Source: UBA6168 sp964573725
GTDB taxonomy: Bacteria; Bacteroidota; Bacteroidia; Chitinophagales; Saprospiraceae
Direction of reading: 5' to 3'
Length of the DNA stretch: 64,000 nucleotides
NCBI GenBank assembly: GCA_964573725.1
Contig: CAZNLJ010000012.1
Coordinates: 57,797 to 121,796, forward strand
The notes under the pieces were generated by a model. It did not search any database and was not told the origin of the DNA. It was given only the letters and a program-made list of their open reading frames with translations. Position numbers and translations under genes: made by a program. Below are positions 1 to 9,138 of the stretch, one piece after another. How positions within the stretch are numbered: position 1 is the stretch's first letter; each line of letters opens with the position of its first letter.

Positions 1-1722
1 GATGCCGAAGAACCAACCCCGCCAGAACCAGTCCAGGTCCATGCCGCCGGCATCCTCCATGGTGCGGAAAAAATCTGCCGGTGTTGGGTGTCGGAATGCC
101 CACCGGCGGCAATATTCCCGGAAAGCGAGGTCGAATTTTTCCCGGCCCATGATGGTTTCGCGCAGGATGTTCAAGGCCGTGGCCGGTTTTCGGTAGGCAT
201 TGCTGTAGTAATCGATGATGTTGTCGGAATGGGTCATGATGGGCTCGAGGATGCTCGGCGGAAGGGACATATAGTCCACGATCAGGTGGGGCGGCCCTTC
301 CCCCGAATCATATCGGTTGTCCCATTCCTGTTCCGTGATGAACTGGAGGAAGGTGTTGATTCCTTCGTCGAACCAGGCCCACTGCCGTTCGTCGGAGTTG
401 ATGATCATCGGGAAATAATTGTGGCCCACCTCATGGAAGATGACCGTGAGCGCCGCGTTCTTGGCGGCTTCGGTGTAGGTGCCGTCTTTTTCGGCCCGAC
501 CTGGGTTGAAGCTGATCATCGGGTATTCCATCCCGTTTTGGGCCTCCACGGAAATGGCGACCGGGTAGGGGTAGGGTAAGGCGTACTTGCCGTAGGTCTT
601 CAGGGTATGGGCAATGGCGCGGGTGGAAAATCGGCGGTAGATGGGATAAGCCTCCCGGGGATAATAGCTCATGCACATGACCCGCCCGTCCGCTCCATTG
701 TCGTAAGGCATGGCATCCCAGATGAATTTGCGGCTGGCGGTCCAGGCGAAATCCCGGACATTGGCCGCCTTGAAATGCCAGGTCTTCTGTGCACGGCTGG
801 CCGGTGTCTTTTCCAGGGCGGTCGCCTCGGCCAGGGTGATGATTTCCAGCGGTTCGGTGGCGGTGGCGGCGGATTTCCAGCGGCGCAGCTGTTCGGCTTC
901 CAATACCTTGTGGTAATTCTGGCAAACACCGGTCGCCCCGACCGTATAATCGGCCGGCAAGCTGATGCGCACATCGAAGTCGCCGAAGTTGAGGGCGAAT
1001 TCACCGGTGCCGGTGAACTGGTCCGTTTGCCAGCCCTTTGCATCGCTGTACACACACAGGCGCGGATACCACTGGGTGATGGTGAACAGGTAATTGCCGT
1101 CTTCCGGAAAATACTCGTAACCGCCCCGGCCGAAGGTAAGGTTGTTGATTCGGTCGACCAGTTTGTACTGCCATTCGATTTGGAAGGTAAAGGATTTGCC
1201 TGGCTCGAGCGGGGTCGGCAAGGTGATGCGCATGACCGTTTGGTCGATGAAATGGTCGAGCGGGGCGCCTTTGGCATCGGTCACGCGCTTGATCCGGTGG
1301 CCGTACCCGTCCAATGTCGTCCATACCTGCAACATCTGCATGGCGCGTTCGTCCATGGTCTGCCGGAGGGAGTTCGGATGGGAATGGTGCAGGTCGTTGT
1401 CGGCGGCGTGCTGGTTCTCATCCAGTTGCAACCAAAGGTAGCGCAAGGTTTGCGGGGATTGGTTGTGGTACCGGACCACCTCTTTTCCATGCAGTTCCAG
1501 TTGTTCCGGGTCCAGGCTGCACTCGATCTGATAGTCACAGCGCTGCTGCCAATAGGCAGGGCCGGGCGACCCGTCCATGGAGCGGTAGGTATTGCCGTCG
1601 GGCAGCAGGGACCCCAACTGTTCGAAGGCAAAGCCGTGGTTGCGGGTTGGTTGGGCGGATACCGCCATCGCCAGGAAGCTGGTCAGCGATGCGGCGGCGA
1701 GGGTGTAGCGGATGCTTTTCAT
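1..1722 (-). CDS. M1 family metallopeptidase (gluzincin), 3' end beyond window
   Basis: Secreted zinc aminopeptidase-like protein; 574 codons are visible and the frame is still open at base 1. A signal peptide ending near AVSAQ (residues 1-23) directs it to the periplasm or outside. The zinc site is HEVGH at residues 430-434, followed after exactly 18 residues by the Glu of WFDEG (453), the HEXXH-X18-E spacing of the M1 family. The region before it matches the beta-rich N-terminal saddle domain. The next gene on this strand, upstream at 1900, is a DUF1080 lipoprotein with a separate start. Aminopeptidase specificity cannot be read from the visible part because the C-terminal domain is cut off. 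Confidence 0.9.
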   Translation of the reverse strand, partial: MKSIRYTLAAASLTSFLAMAVSAQPTRNHGFAFEQLGSLLPDGNTYRSMDGSPGPAYWQQRCDYQIECSLDPEQLELHGKEVVRYHNQSPQTLRYLWLQLDENQHAADNDLHHSHPNSLRQTMDERAMQMLQVWTTLDGYGHRIKRVTDAKGAPLDHFIDQTVMRITLPTPLEPGKSFTFQIEWQYKLVDRINNLTFGRGGYEYFPEDGNYLFTITQWYPRLCVYSDAKGWQTDQFTGTGEFALNFGDFDVRISLPADYTVGATGVCQNYHKVLEAEQLRRWKSAATATEPLEIITLAEATALEKTPASRAQKTWHFKAANVRDFAWTASRKFIWDAMPYDNGADGRVMCMSYYPREAYPIYRRFSTRAIAHTLKTYGKYALPYPYPVAISVEAQNGMEYPMISFNPGRAEKDGTYTEAAKNAALTVIFHEVGHNYFPMIINSDERQWAWFDEGINTFLQFITEQEWDNRYDSGEGPPHLIVDYMSLPPSILEPIMTHSDNIIDYYSNAYRKPATALNILRETIMGREKFDLAFREYCRRWAFRHPTPADFFRTMEDAGGMDLDWFWRGWFFGI

Positions 1723-1899
1723 GATGCGTGAACCGGAATGGTGAGAAGGGAATGGAGCGGTGCCGGGCGTGACTTGGACGGAAAAGGCGGAAGGAAGGGC
1801 GACCCGTCGGTCCCGGGCTGCCCTTCCACTTTGGTCTGTCGTTCCGCGCAGGCGGCGATTCGGGGCTGGACCGCCCGCCGGCTACCGGAAGGACTCGTT

Positions 1900-2814
1900 T
1901 CAATCGTAGCGGCAGCTGGCGTTGTCGGCCTTGACGTAGTAAGGTTTGTAGTTGCTGGCGGTGGGATCCATGCAGCCCGCCAGGTTGAGGAGCCGGATGT
2001 TCCGGAAATGTACGGGATGGCTTTCGCTTTGCAGGGAGATGGTTCCTCCGGTGACCGCTTGTCCGTCCGCTTTTACCGCCGGGTCGAATCCGTTGACGAC
2101 CGAGCCGCCGATGACGGGCCGGCTGTATTCCAGGACGACTTCCCCGTCCAGGATGTGTTGGATCAGGGAATCGCCCAACACCAGGAATTCCGCCTGTACC
2201 CACTGCTCGCCATGGTAGGTTTTCGAACGGGAGTCGATGCAATGCGTCTCCTCCAGTTCCCCGTTCAGGACGACGTGGGTTCCGGGTGTGCACAGGTTGA
2301 GGGTATGCCGCTCGTCCGTGCCGTTGCCGCCGAGGAATTGTGCCTCGATGGAAATCGGGAAGTCCTGGTCCTTTTGCATGGTGGCGGCCGGTTGTCCGTG
2401 AAGCATCACGCCGCTGTTGCGCAGCGCCCATCCTTCTCCGCCGGGGCATTGGTCGCCGACGAAGCGGTATTCCAGCTGCAGGCGGTAGTAGGAGAAAGGT
2501 GTCCGGTAGAACAGGTGGCCGTACCGTTGACCGAAGTCGTCGTATCCGGCATACTGGACCTGGATCATGCTGTCTGCCGCCACGAAGGTTTGCTGGTAGT
2601 TGTCATTGAGCTCGTAGCCCCGGATCTTTACGTCCCAACCGCTCAGGTCCACGCCGTTGAAGAGGTATTGCCAATCGGCTGTTTCCGGCGCCGTATCCGC
2701 CGCTACGGTTTCCGCCGCATCGGTGGCGGGTGTGGATTGACAGCCGGAAAGGCACGCAAGGCCGGCCGGAAGCAGCCATAAGGCCGCCAGCTGGGGGAGT
2801 GACTTGTTTTGCAT
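1900..2814 (-). CDS. DUF1080 (3-keto-disaccharide hydrolase family) lipoprotein
   Basis: 304-residue lipoprotein with lipobox LSGC after a 24-residue leader, so likely anchored in an outer or inner membrane leaflet. Residues about 47-270 form a concanavalin-like DUF1080 domain (start WQYLFNGVDLSGW, later RNSGVML and the ending VHFRNIRLLNL). Members of this family have been assigned 3-keto-glycoside hydrolase activity or serve as beta-sandwich domains in glycoside turnover. The last 25 residues carry a small Cys motif (GCMDPTASNY ending in ASCRYD) that recurs in the MbnP-like protein at 18490. It lies upstream of the M1 peptidase gene on the same strand. A Gfo/Idh oxidoreductase, the usual partner of 3-keto chemistry, is at 16019, not adjacent. 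Confidence 0.85.
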   Translation of the reverse strand: MQNKSLPQLAALWLLPAGLACLSGCQSTPATDAAETVAADTAPETADWQYLFNGVDLSGWDVKIRGYELNDNYQQTFVAADSMIQVQYAGYDDFGQRYGHLFYRTPFSYYRLQLEYRFVGDQCPGGEGWALRNSGVMLHGQPAATMQKDQDFPISIEAQFLGGNGTDERHTLNLCTPGTHVVLNGELEETHCIDSRSKTYHGEQWVQAEFLVLGDSLIQHILDGEVVLEYSRPVIGGSVVNGFDPAVKADGQAVTGGTISLQSESHPVHFRNIRLLNLAGCMDPTASNYKPYYVKADNASCRYD

Positions 2815-2849
2815 GGTGGTCGATTTGTTTTGTTGAAAAGAGATATTGA

Positions 2850-3948
2850 TTACGATTCCGGGGTTTCGATGGCGGCGTTGCTCATCAGGAAGGCCTTGAG
2901 GAACTCGTCGATCTCCCCGTCAAGCACATCGTCCGTCTGGGAGGTCTGGTATCCGGTCCGATGGTCCTTGACCCGGCGGTCATCCAGGACGTAGCTCCGG
3001 ATTTGACTCCCCCATTCGTTCTTCATCTTTCCTGCCTCGATTTTTTCCTTTTCCGCCTTCTGCCTCTCCAGCTCGCGCTCGTACAGGCGGGACCGCAGCA
3101 TCTGCATGGCTTTCTCCCGGTTCTGGATCTGGGAGCGTTCCTGCTGGCATTCCACCACGATGCCACTGGGCAAGTGCCGGACCCGGACGGCGCTCTCCGT
3201 CTTGTTGACGTGCTGGCCACCCGCCCCGGAGGAACGGAAGGTATCCCATTCCAGGTCTGCCGGGTTGATCTCGACCGTAATCCGGTCATCCACCATGGGA
3301 TGCACGAAGACCGATGCGAAAGACGTCATCCGTTTCCCTTGGGAATTGTAAGGGCTGACCCGGACCAAGCGGTGCACCCCGTTTTCCCCTTTCAACAATC
3401 CGAATGCGTAATCGCCGTCGATTTCCAGCCCCACGGATTTGATCCCGGCGGCATCCCCGGGCGTCAACCACAGTTGGGAAGCCTTGAAATCGCTTTTCTC
3501 CGCCCACATGAGGTACATGCGCATGAGCATGGAGGCCCAGTCGCAGGCTTCCGTGCCGCCAGCGCCGGCATTGATCTCCAGGATGGCACCGAGTTCGTCC
3601 TCCTGTTGGTTGAGGGTGGACCGGAATTCGATGTCGTCCAGCGCTTGCACGGCCTTGCGGTATTGGGCATCCACCTCCTCCTCCGTCGATTCCCCGGCCT
3701 TCTGGAACTCCAGCAGGACCTCGGCATCGCCGACCTTTTCCGCGATTTCGCGGTATTGCTGCACCCATTTCTTGTGTGTCTTGATGGTGCGCAGGATACC
3801 CTGGGCTTTTTCCGCATCGGCCCAAAAATCGGGATCGGCCGTCAATTGCTCCTTTTCTTCTATTTCCGATAGTCGTCTGTCGACGTCAAAGATACCTCCC
3901 TAAAGAAGCCAGGCGTTCCTTCAACGTCGTGAGTTGTTCGCTGGTCAT
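2850..3948 (-). CDS. prfB: Peptide chain release factor 2, with programmed +1 frameshift
   Basis: RF2 terminates translation at UGA and UAA. Translation starts at 3948 (MTSEQLTTLK...) and meets an in-frame TGA after 20 codons (3888-3886); a +1 shift on CTT-TGA-C continues in the frame ending at 2850, giving about 365 residues. The downstream part has the class I release factor core: SPYNSQGKR, in the place of the RF2 SPF recognition motif, and GAGGQHVNKTES, the peptidyl-hydrolysis GGQ loop. Length and domain order are normal. The frameshift autoregulates RF2: low RF2 lets the ribosome pause at TGA and slip. An annotation that ignores the shift would start the gene late, near 3845. Confidence 0.97.
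3885..3901 (-). promoter_or_regulatory. RF2 programmed +1 frameshift site
   Basis: On the minus strand the sequence runs AGGGAGG (internal Shine-Dalgarno-like, 3901-3895), then TAT CTT TGA C. This is the conserved RF2 recoding signal: the slippery CTT, the TGA stop and the following C, with the purine-rich element just upstream. The residues encoded around the shift (RYL then DVDRRLSEIE) rejoin the RF2 reading frame. Confidence 0.95.
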
Positions 3949-4098
3949 AACTATTTTTTTAGTGATGAAAGATAGGTTCCGTTTCGGACGGCCGCCGGGG
4001 CGGGTGAGGGTGGGTGGCCACCGGCTCCGCGTCCGTTCCGCCGGATTTCCGTCCGGAATGTAACAAACGCGGGAGCCGGGTGGTTCCGCCGGACAAGG

Positions 4099-5022
4099 TC
4101 ATTCGCCTACGGCGACCAATTCCACGTAAAAGACGAGTTCCGCATTCGGCGGGATATCCGCCCCGGCACCGGTTTCGCCGTAACCCAGGTCGGAGGGGAT
4201 GAAAAGGACGGCCTTGTCGCCTTCCTTCAGCAGCGCGATACCTTCGTCCCATCCCTGGATGACTTGCCCGATACCGAGGGTAAAGGGAATCGGCGTACCG
4301 CGTTCGAAAGAGTCGTCGAACTTCTTGCCGTTCGTGAGCATACCGTAGTAAAGTACCTTGACGGGTTTTCCGGAGACCGCTTGTTTTCCGGTGCCCTCCT
4401 CCATGACCATGTACTTGAGGCCGGAATCGGTGGTGCGGATCTTGCCGTCGAGTTCGCCGGCGGCATATTGGCCGGCCAGGGCCTGCATCATCGCATCCAC
4501 TTCCGGTGCCCGGACCGAAACGGCCTGCCTTTGTTCGGCAGCCGCGGCTTCCCGGGCGGATTGCTCCTGGAGGTAGGCATCGGGGGTCTTGACTTCCACC
4601 AACACGATGTCGTAGGCGAGTTTCTTGACATTCTGCAGCTCCGGGAACTGCTTCATTTCCTCGGTGATGGGCAGCAGCACGGTGGCGCTGTCCCCGACCG
4701 TCATCATGGAAACGGCGTCCGCCACCGGATCCGCGATACCCGGCACTTTCTGTTCCGGGGACAAGCTGTCCAGGTTCGGCACCTCCAGGGTGTAGGTGCC
4801 CCGGCCCGTCATACGGGTGCTGTTGATGAGGCTGTCGTCCTGCAGGACGTAAATGTGTACGGAGGCATAATCACCCGGTGACGGTTTCGGGCCCTTGCCC
4901 CCCGTATGGTTGATGAGGTCGTACCCGCTCGGGGTCTTGACCGGGGTGGCCGGTTTGTCGCACCCGGGTGCGACGGCCGTCAGCAGGGATACGGCCAGGA
5001 CGGCCGCAGAAAAATGCTTCAT
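4099..5022 (-). CDS. FKBP-type peptidyl-prolyl isomerase lipoprotein
   Basis: 307-residue prolyl isomerase predicted to act in the cell envelope. The leader ends in APGC (Cys at 21), a lipobox. The C-terminal 100 residues are a canonical FKBP domain (VKVLYYGMLTNGKKFDDSF, then IQGWDEGIALLKEGDKA, then LGYGETGAGADIPPNAELVF). The part from about residue 40 to 150 looks like a second, degenerate FKBP-like domain (KPSPGDYASVHIYVLQ ... VPGIADPVADAV), separated by an Ala/Glu-rich helix. Start chosen at 5022 because the signal peptide begins there; the frame runs further upstream without protein-like sequence. Substrates are unknown; such proteins usually assist folding of envelope proteins. Confidence 0.92.
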   Translation of the reverse strand: MKHFSAAVLAVSLLTAVAPGCDKPATPVKTPSGYDLINHTGGKGPKPSPGDYASVHIYVLQDDSLINSTRMTGRGTYTLEVPNLDSLSPEQKVPGIADPVADAVSMMTVGDSATVLLPITEEMKQFPELQNVKKLAYDIVLVEVKTPDAYLQEQSAREAAAAEQRQAVSVRAPEVDAMMQALAGQYAAGELDGKIRTTDSGLKYMVMEEGTGKQAVSGKPVKVLYYGMLTNGKKFDDSFERGTPIPFTLGIGQVIQGWDEGIALLKEGDKAVLFIPSDLGYGETGAGADIPPNAELVFYVELVAVGE

Positions 5023-5083
5023 GATGGATGGATTGTGAATGATGCCGAAACCTGACTTGTGGTACCAGGGCAGGGAGCGGTGT

Positions 5084-6109
5084 TCAGAATTCGTTTTGTG
5101 AGAGTTGTTCTTTGTATTCCGGCAGGATGGCTTTGAATTTCTTGAGGGTCGGCCGTAACCCGATGAAGGAGTATCCGCCGGATGCGTTCTTATGGCCCCC
5201 TCCCTTGAAATATTTCCGGGCGATGTCCTGTACGGAAAAGTTGCCTTTCGACCGCAAGGAGATCTTGGTGATGGTGGGTTGTTCATGGATGAAGATGGCC
5301 ATGACGATATGGCGCATCATCAGCAGGTAATTGACCAGGCCCTCGGTGTCCCCGCGGGAGATGCGGAATTTCTCGTAATCCTGTTTGGTCAGGACGATGA
5401 TGGCGGTGTGGTACTCGTCCAGCACTTCCATCCGGTTGTTGAGCACATGGCCGAGCAGGCGAAGGTGTTTCTCGTCCAGGCTGTTGAAGACCAGGTTTTG
5501 GATCCGGGTGTCGTCGACGCCGAGTTCGAGCAGGTGCGCCACCGTCCGGAATAACTTGGGGGAGGTACCGTATTTGAACGATCCCGTGTCGGTCAGGATG
5601 CCGGTGAAGATGCATGCCGCGACCGTCCGGTTGAGCAGGGCGCTTTCCGCAAGCAGGTGGATCAGGTCGTAAACCAGTTCGCTCGTGGAGCTGGCGGTGA
5701 CGTCGTGCAGCTCGAAATCATAGAAGGGATCGGGGTACAGGTGATGGTCGATGAGCACCTTCGGGCACCGCAGGGTGGCGATTTGTTCGCCCATCTTGTC
5801 GATCCGGTCGAGTGAGTTGAAATCAAGGCAGAAGACCATATCCGGCTGCTCGAGCACCTGCCGGACCTCCTCCGGGTCGGAATCGTAAATCAGGATGTCT
5901 CCGCTGCCTGCCATCCAGTTGAGGAACAGCGGAAAATCGGAGGGAACGGCAATCTTGACCGTATGTCCCAGCTGTTCGAGAAAATGGCGCAAAGCCAACG
6001 ACGACCCGATGGCATCCCCGTCCGGGTTGCGGTGGGTGGTGATGACGATGTCCTTGGGTATCGCCAACAATGACTTCAGCGCTGCGACGTTTTCCATGAT
6101 GGTGTGCAT
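5084..6109 (-). CDS. DHH/DHHA1 phosphoesterase, NrnA-like
   Basis: 341-residue cytosolic phosphoesterase. The DHH domain shows NPDGDAIGSSLAL, then DHH in KVLIDHHLYPDPF; the DHHA1 part has GGGHKNASGG. This order and size match NrnA, which cleaves oligoribonucleotides of 2-5 nt and pAp, and in several lineages degrades pApA made from c-di-AMP. That last role would link it to the PgpH-like protein at 29070. Start taken at ATG 6109 (MHTIMENV); an upstream TTG at 6136 would add nine residues of unlikely sequence, and ATG 6097 is also possible. It is divergent from ndk. Confidence 0.92.
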   Translation of the reverse strand: MHTIMENVAALKSLLAIPKDIVITTHRNPDGDAIGSSLALRHFLEQLGHTVKIAVPSDFPLFLNWMAGSGDILIYDSDPEEVRQVLEQPDMVFCLDFNSLDRIDKMGEQIATLRCPKVLIDHHLYPDPFYDFELHDVTASSTSELVYDLIHLLAESALLNRTVAACIFTGILTDTGSFKYGTSPKLFRTVAHLLELGVDDTRIQNLVFNSLDEKHLRLLGHVLNNRMEVLDEYHTAIIVLTKQDYEKFRISRGDTEGLVNYLLMMRHIVMAIFIHEQPTITKISLRSKGNFSVQDIARKYFKGGGHKNASGGYSFIGLRPTLKKFKAILPEYKEQLSQNEF

Positions 6110-6169
6110 CCGAATAAGGGAGGCGAAGTTCCCCAAAAAAAATCAATTATTCCAAAATTAACCGCCTGA

Positions 6170-6202
6170 TTTGAAGCGGAAGGGTATGATTGCTTACTTT
6201 TG
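6170..6202 (+). promoter_or_regulatory. Bacteroidota-type promoter for ndk
   Basis: TTTG at 6170-6173, 21 bases, then TACTTTTG at 6195-6202, matching the -33 TTTG / -7 TAnnTTTG pattern of the major Bacteroidota sigma factor. The predicted start leaves a leader of about 80 bases before the ndk ATG. Confidence 0.75.
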
Positions 6203-6287
6203 CGCCCGTTTTACACACCTGTGCCGGCAAGGCTGCCCGGGGGGCCTCCCTTCTCCGCCGCGTCGGCATTCACCAAAGTTCAATACC

Positions 6288-6704
6288 ATGTCCAACAGAA
6301 CGCTTACCATGATCAAGCCCGATGCCGTGAAAGACGGGCATATCGGTGCCATCCTCCATGATATCTCGGCCGCCGGTTTCCGGATCGTCGCCCTCAAGAT
6401 GACGCAGCTCACCCGGGAAAAGGCCGGTGAATTCTATGCCGTCCACCGGGAACGCCCCTTCTACGAGGAACTGGTCGGTTTCATGTCCTCCGGACCGATC
6501 GTGGCGGCCATCCTGGAAAAGGAAAATGCCGTGGCCGACTTCCGGACCTTGATCGGTGCGACCAACCCGGCCCAGGCCGCTCCCGGCACCCTCCGGGCGA
6601 AATATGCAAAAAGCGTCGGGGAGAATGCCGTACATGGTTCCGATTCCGACGAGAACGCCGCCATCGAGGGCAGCTTCCATTTCGCCGGCGTGGAGATGTT
6701 CTGA
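6288..6704 (+). CDS. ndk: Nucleoside diphosphate kinase
   Basis: 138-residue enzyme that moves the gamma phosphate of ATP to other NDPs through a phosphohistidine. Start at MSNRTLTMIKPDAVKDG; catalytic His116 lies in ENAVHGSDS, and the FEEL-like and RPFYEELV segments are in place. Length is standard for a bacterial NDK. Single gene with its own promoter upstream and a hairpin terminator downstream at 6725. Convergent with the OmpA-type gene at 6841. Confidence 0.97.
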   Translation: MSNRTLTMIKPDAVKDGHIGAILHDISAAGFRIVALKMTQLTREKAGEFYAVHRERPFYEELVGFMSSGPIVAAILEKENAVADFRTLIGATNPAQAAPGTLRAKYAKSVGENAVHGSDSDENAAIEGSFHFAGVEMF

Positions 6705-6724
6705 CGGCCCGGCCGGCCATGCGG

Positions 6725-6765
6725 ACGGGAAAGCGGTCTTTGCGACTTCTTTCCCGTTTTTTTTT
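6725..6765 (+). terminator. Rho-independent terminator after ndk
   Basis: Stem ACGGGAAAG (6725-6733) pairs with CTTTCCCGT (6749-6757), followed by a run of T to 6765. The T run lies on the plus-strand side, so it serves ndk. Confidence 0.85.
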
Positions 6766-6840
6766 CCTTTCCGCCCCGCTTGTTCACCCATCCATAAGTG
6801 CTCCCCGGCAGGTTACCCTTCCCTTTCGGGGCATCCGCAC

Positions 6841-8898
6841 TCACTCCTGTACCGGACGGTCCGACACGGCCACGATTTCCACCCGGCGTTCCCGGGCGGC
6901 GCCGAGGCTGTAGATCGAATTCCGTTCGTCCACCAGGTCGTCGCTGACATTCGCCGCCGCCGTGGTCTCGCCGAAGGGTACCTCGACCAGTTGCAGCGTG
7001 CCGGCCCGGATGAAAGGCAGGAGGGTACCGTCATGCCAGGTCTCGAAGTGGTTGCGAAGGCTGCTGATACGCCGTTGGGCCAGGCGGTCGTTGTATTCGG
7101 ACTGTGCCCGGGGGCTGGTGTATCCCCGGATGGAGATGGAGACCTCGCTCCCACCCGCCAGTCGGTCGTGCAACAGGTCCGTGAAAAGGGCCAGGTCGTC
7201 CCGGCCCTTACGGACCACCGTTTCGAAAAAATCCTCCATGTCCGCCTCGGCAAGGGTCGCCTTTTCCGCCGGTAAGCCGCGGCGGCAGCGTTCCAGGTAC
7301 GCCTGTTTGCGGGCATAGTAGGTGTCGAAGGTAGTTTCGTACGATTTTCGGGTCGTCGTGCGTGAGGTCCGACGATCGGGTTCATCGTTGTCGAAATAGA
7401 GGGCCAAAGGCAGGTAATCCGACAGGCGGGTCGGGGTCGCCGGGTCGGCGGGGGCTGCCGCTGTCGCTTGCGCGGCGAATGGGATGGCGGTGGTGTCCGG
7501 CCCGGCGGGGGAAGCCGGGTCGGCGCTCGGGATCCGGACGAACCGGTAGATGTCGAAGCAGCACGCCTGGTTGGCGGCATCGAGGAAAAGGGAGCCGGGG
7601 CGGTTGGAGGACAGCAGCCGCACACTGTCGCCGTCCGTGGAAAAATACAGGTCGTGGTAGCCGGAATTGAACGGCCTGCCGATATTTTCCGGTCGGGCGA
7701 AGGTCAGGTTCCGGCAGTCCGCGCGAAAGATGTCATAGCCGCCGAAGGAGGGTTGTTGCCGGTCGGAACTGTAAAACAGGCACTGGGCGGGGGTATCGAA
7801 GAAGGGACTGATGTCATTTTCCGGCGTATTGAGGGCGGTAAGGTTGGTCGGTTCGAGGAAGCGGCCTTCCGTCAGGGGGGTGTACCAAAGGTCGAGCTTG
7901 CCGGCCCCGCCGTTGCGGTCGGAGACAAAGAAGAGGATTTCCTGCCCGGACAAGCTGTCGAAGCCGATACTGGGCTGGGTGGTGGTAAAGTCCTTCTTGT
8001 TGATGATGTCGGGCAGCCGGACGGCATCCTGCTTCCAACGGCCGCGGCGGTCACGTTCCCGGTAATACAGTTCGCAACGGATCCGGTTGCCCTGTTCATA
8101 TTGGCACAAGGTGAAATAGAGGCGCGACCCGTCGGTGCTGAAGGCGGTATGCGCGGTATGACGGTCCGTGGCATTGAAACCGCCGGGCATCGGCCGGCCC
8201 CGTTGCCGGTTTTTCGCCACCATGACCTTGGTGAGCTTGCGCGGCGGCCGCTGCCGGTCGCCGGGAAATTCGAAACGAAGGGAGGAATAATACAACTCCC
8301 CGCCCCGCTGTACGGCGCCGAATTCGGAAAAAGGACTGTTCACCTGCCGGCCCGGCGGGTCCGCCCGGTACTGTTCCCCGTCCGCCGCCGCTTCCCCGCG
8401 CAGGACCCATTCGCAACTGCGGATCTCCTCCGCGCACCAGGCGCGGTAGTCTTCCGGCCCGGTTTCCTGCGCCTGGTACCGGCGGAAGGCCTGCAGGGCT
8501 TCGGCGTACCGCTCCTGTGACTTCAGGGCCTGTCCGAGCAGGAAACCGGCCAAGGGATGATCCGCCGCCCGTTCGTGTTCGGTCACCTTTTGGAAATAGG
8601 TGGCGGCCACGGCCCAGGCATGACTGCCCCGGGCCGCGTCGGCATACTTGTACCACAACCGGATGTCCTCCGGTTCCCGCGCCAAGGCTTCCCCGTAATG
8701 GAGCAGGGCGGCGTGGGAATCCGAGGCCGCCGTGGCCTTGTCGCCGGCTTTTTCGAATGCACGGGCGGACTGTCCGTGCGCCGGCCCGGGGAGGGTCATG
8801 AATCCGGCCAGGAGAATGGCGGGGAGGACGGCCAGGAAACGGGGCGCTTCCCGATCCGGCCGTTCCGGCGGCCGGGCGTTTGGGAGGATACCGGGCAT
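6841..8898 (-). CDS. OmpA-family protein with TPR and PD40 repeats (PorE-like)
   Basis: 685-residue envelope protein. After an N-terminal hydrophobic signal (about residues 20-43, ending GPAHGQ) come TPR-like helices (about 45-165), a PD40/WD40-like beta-propeller (about 185-465; GGELYYSSLRF, FSTDGSRLYFT, DLYFSTDGDSVRL), and a C-terminal OmpA peptidoglycan-binding domain (ISIRGYTSPRAQSEYNDRLAQRR). This order is that of PorE of the type IX secretion system and of related gliding proteins, which tether the machine to the wall. The window also encodes PorQ and a type IX client, which fits. Whether it is PorE itself or a paralogue cannot be settled here. Start 8898 chosen at the signal peptide. 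Confidence 0.85.
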   Translation of the reverse strand: MPGILPNARPPERPDREAPRFLAVLPAILLAGFMTLPGPAHGQSARAFEKAGDKATAASDSHAALLHYGEALAREPEDIRLWYKYADAARGSHAWAVAATYFQKVTEHERAADHPLAGFLLGQALKSQERYAEALQAFRRYQAQETGPEDYRAWCAEEIRSCEWVLRGEAAADGEQYRADPPGRQVNSPFSEFGAVQRGGELYYSSLRFEFPGDRQRPPRKLTKVMVAKNRQRGRPMPGGFNATDRHTAHTAFSTDGSRLYFTLCQYEQGNRIRCELYYRERDRRGRWKQDAVRLPDIINKKDFTTTQPSIGFDSLSGQEILFFVSDRNGGAGKLDLWYTPLTEGRFLEPTNLTALNTPENDISPFFDTPAQCLFYSSDRQQPSFGGYDIFRADCRNLTFARPENIGRPFNSGYHDLYFSTDGDSVRLLSSNRPGSLFLDAANQACCFDIYRFVRIPSADPASPAGPDTTAIPFAAQATAAAPADPATPTRLSDYLPLALYFDNDEPDRRTSRTTTRKSYETTFDTYYARKQAYLERCRRGLPAEKATLAEADMEDFFETVVRKGRDDLALFTDLLHDRLAGGSEVSISIRGYTSPRAQSEYNDRLAQRRISSLRNHFETWHDGTLLPFIRAGTLQLVEVPFGETTAAANVSDDLVDERNSIYSLGAARERRVEIVAVSDRPVQE

Positions 8899-9138
8899 AG
8901 CGGTGATTTTATCGACCGGTCGGCTTCGTTGCCGCCTGGCAGCGGAAAAATAACATTTTCCGGCGACAGTCCAATCGGTTCCGGCGGACGGCCAGGCGGA
9001 AAACAATACCCGGCAGGGGGAACCCCGTCAGGATGCGGTGGGGCGGAACGGACGAGGCGGGTGGGGACGGGTGCGGCGGCAAAGGAATGCCCGTCGGCCG
9101 GGCGGGCACGACGGGCAGGTTGTTTTCATTCGCTACTT

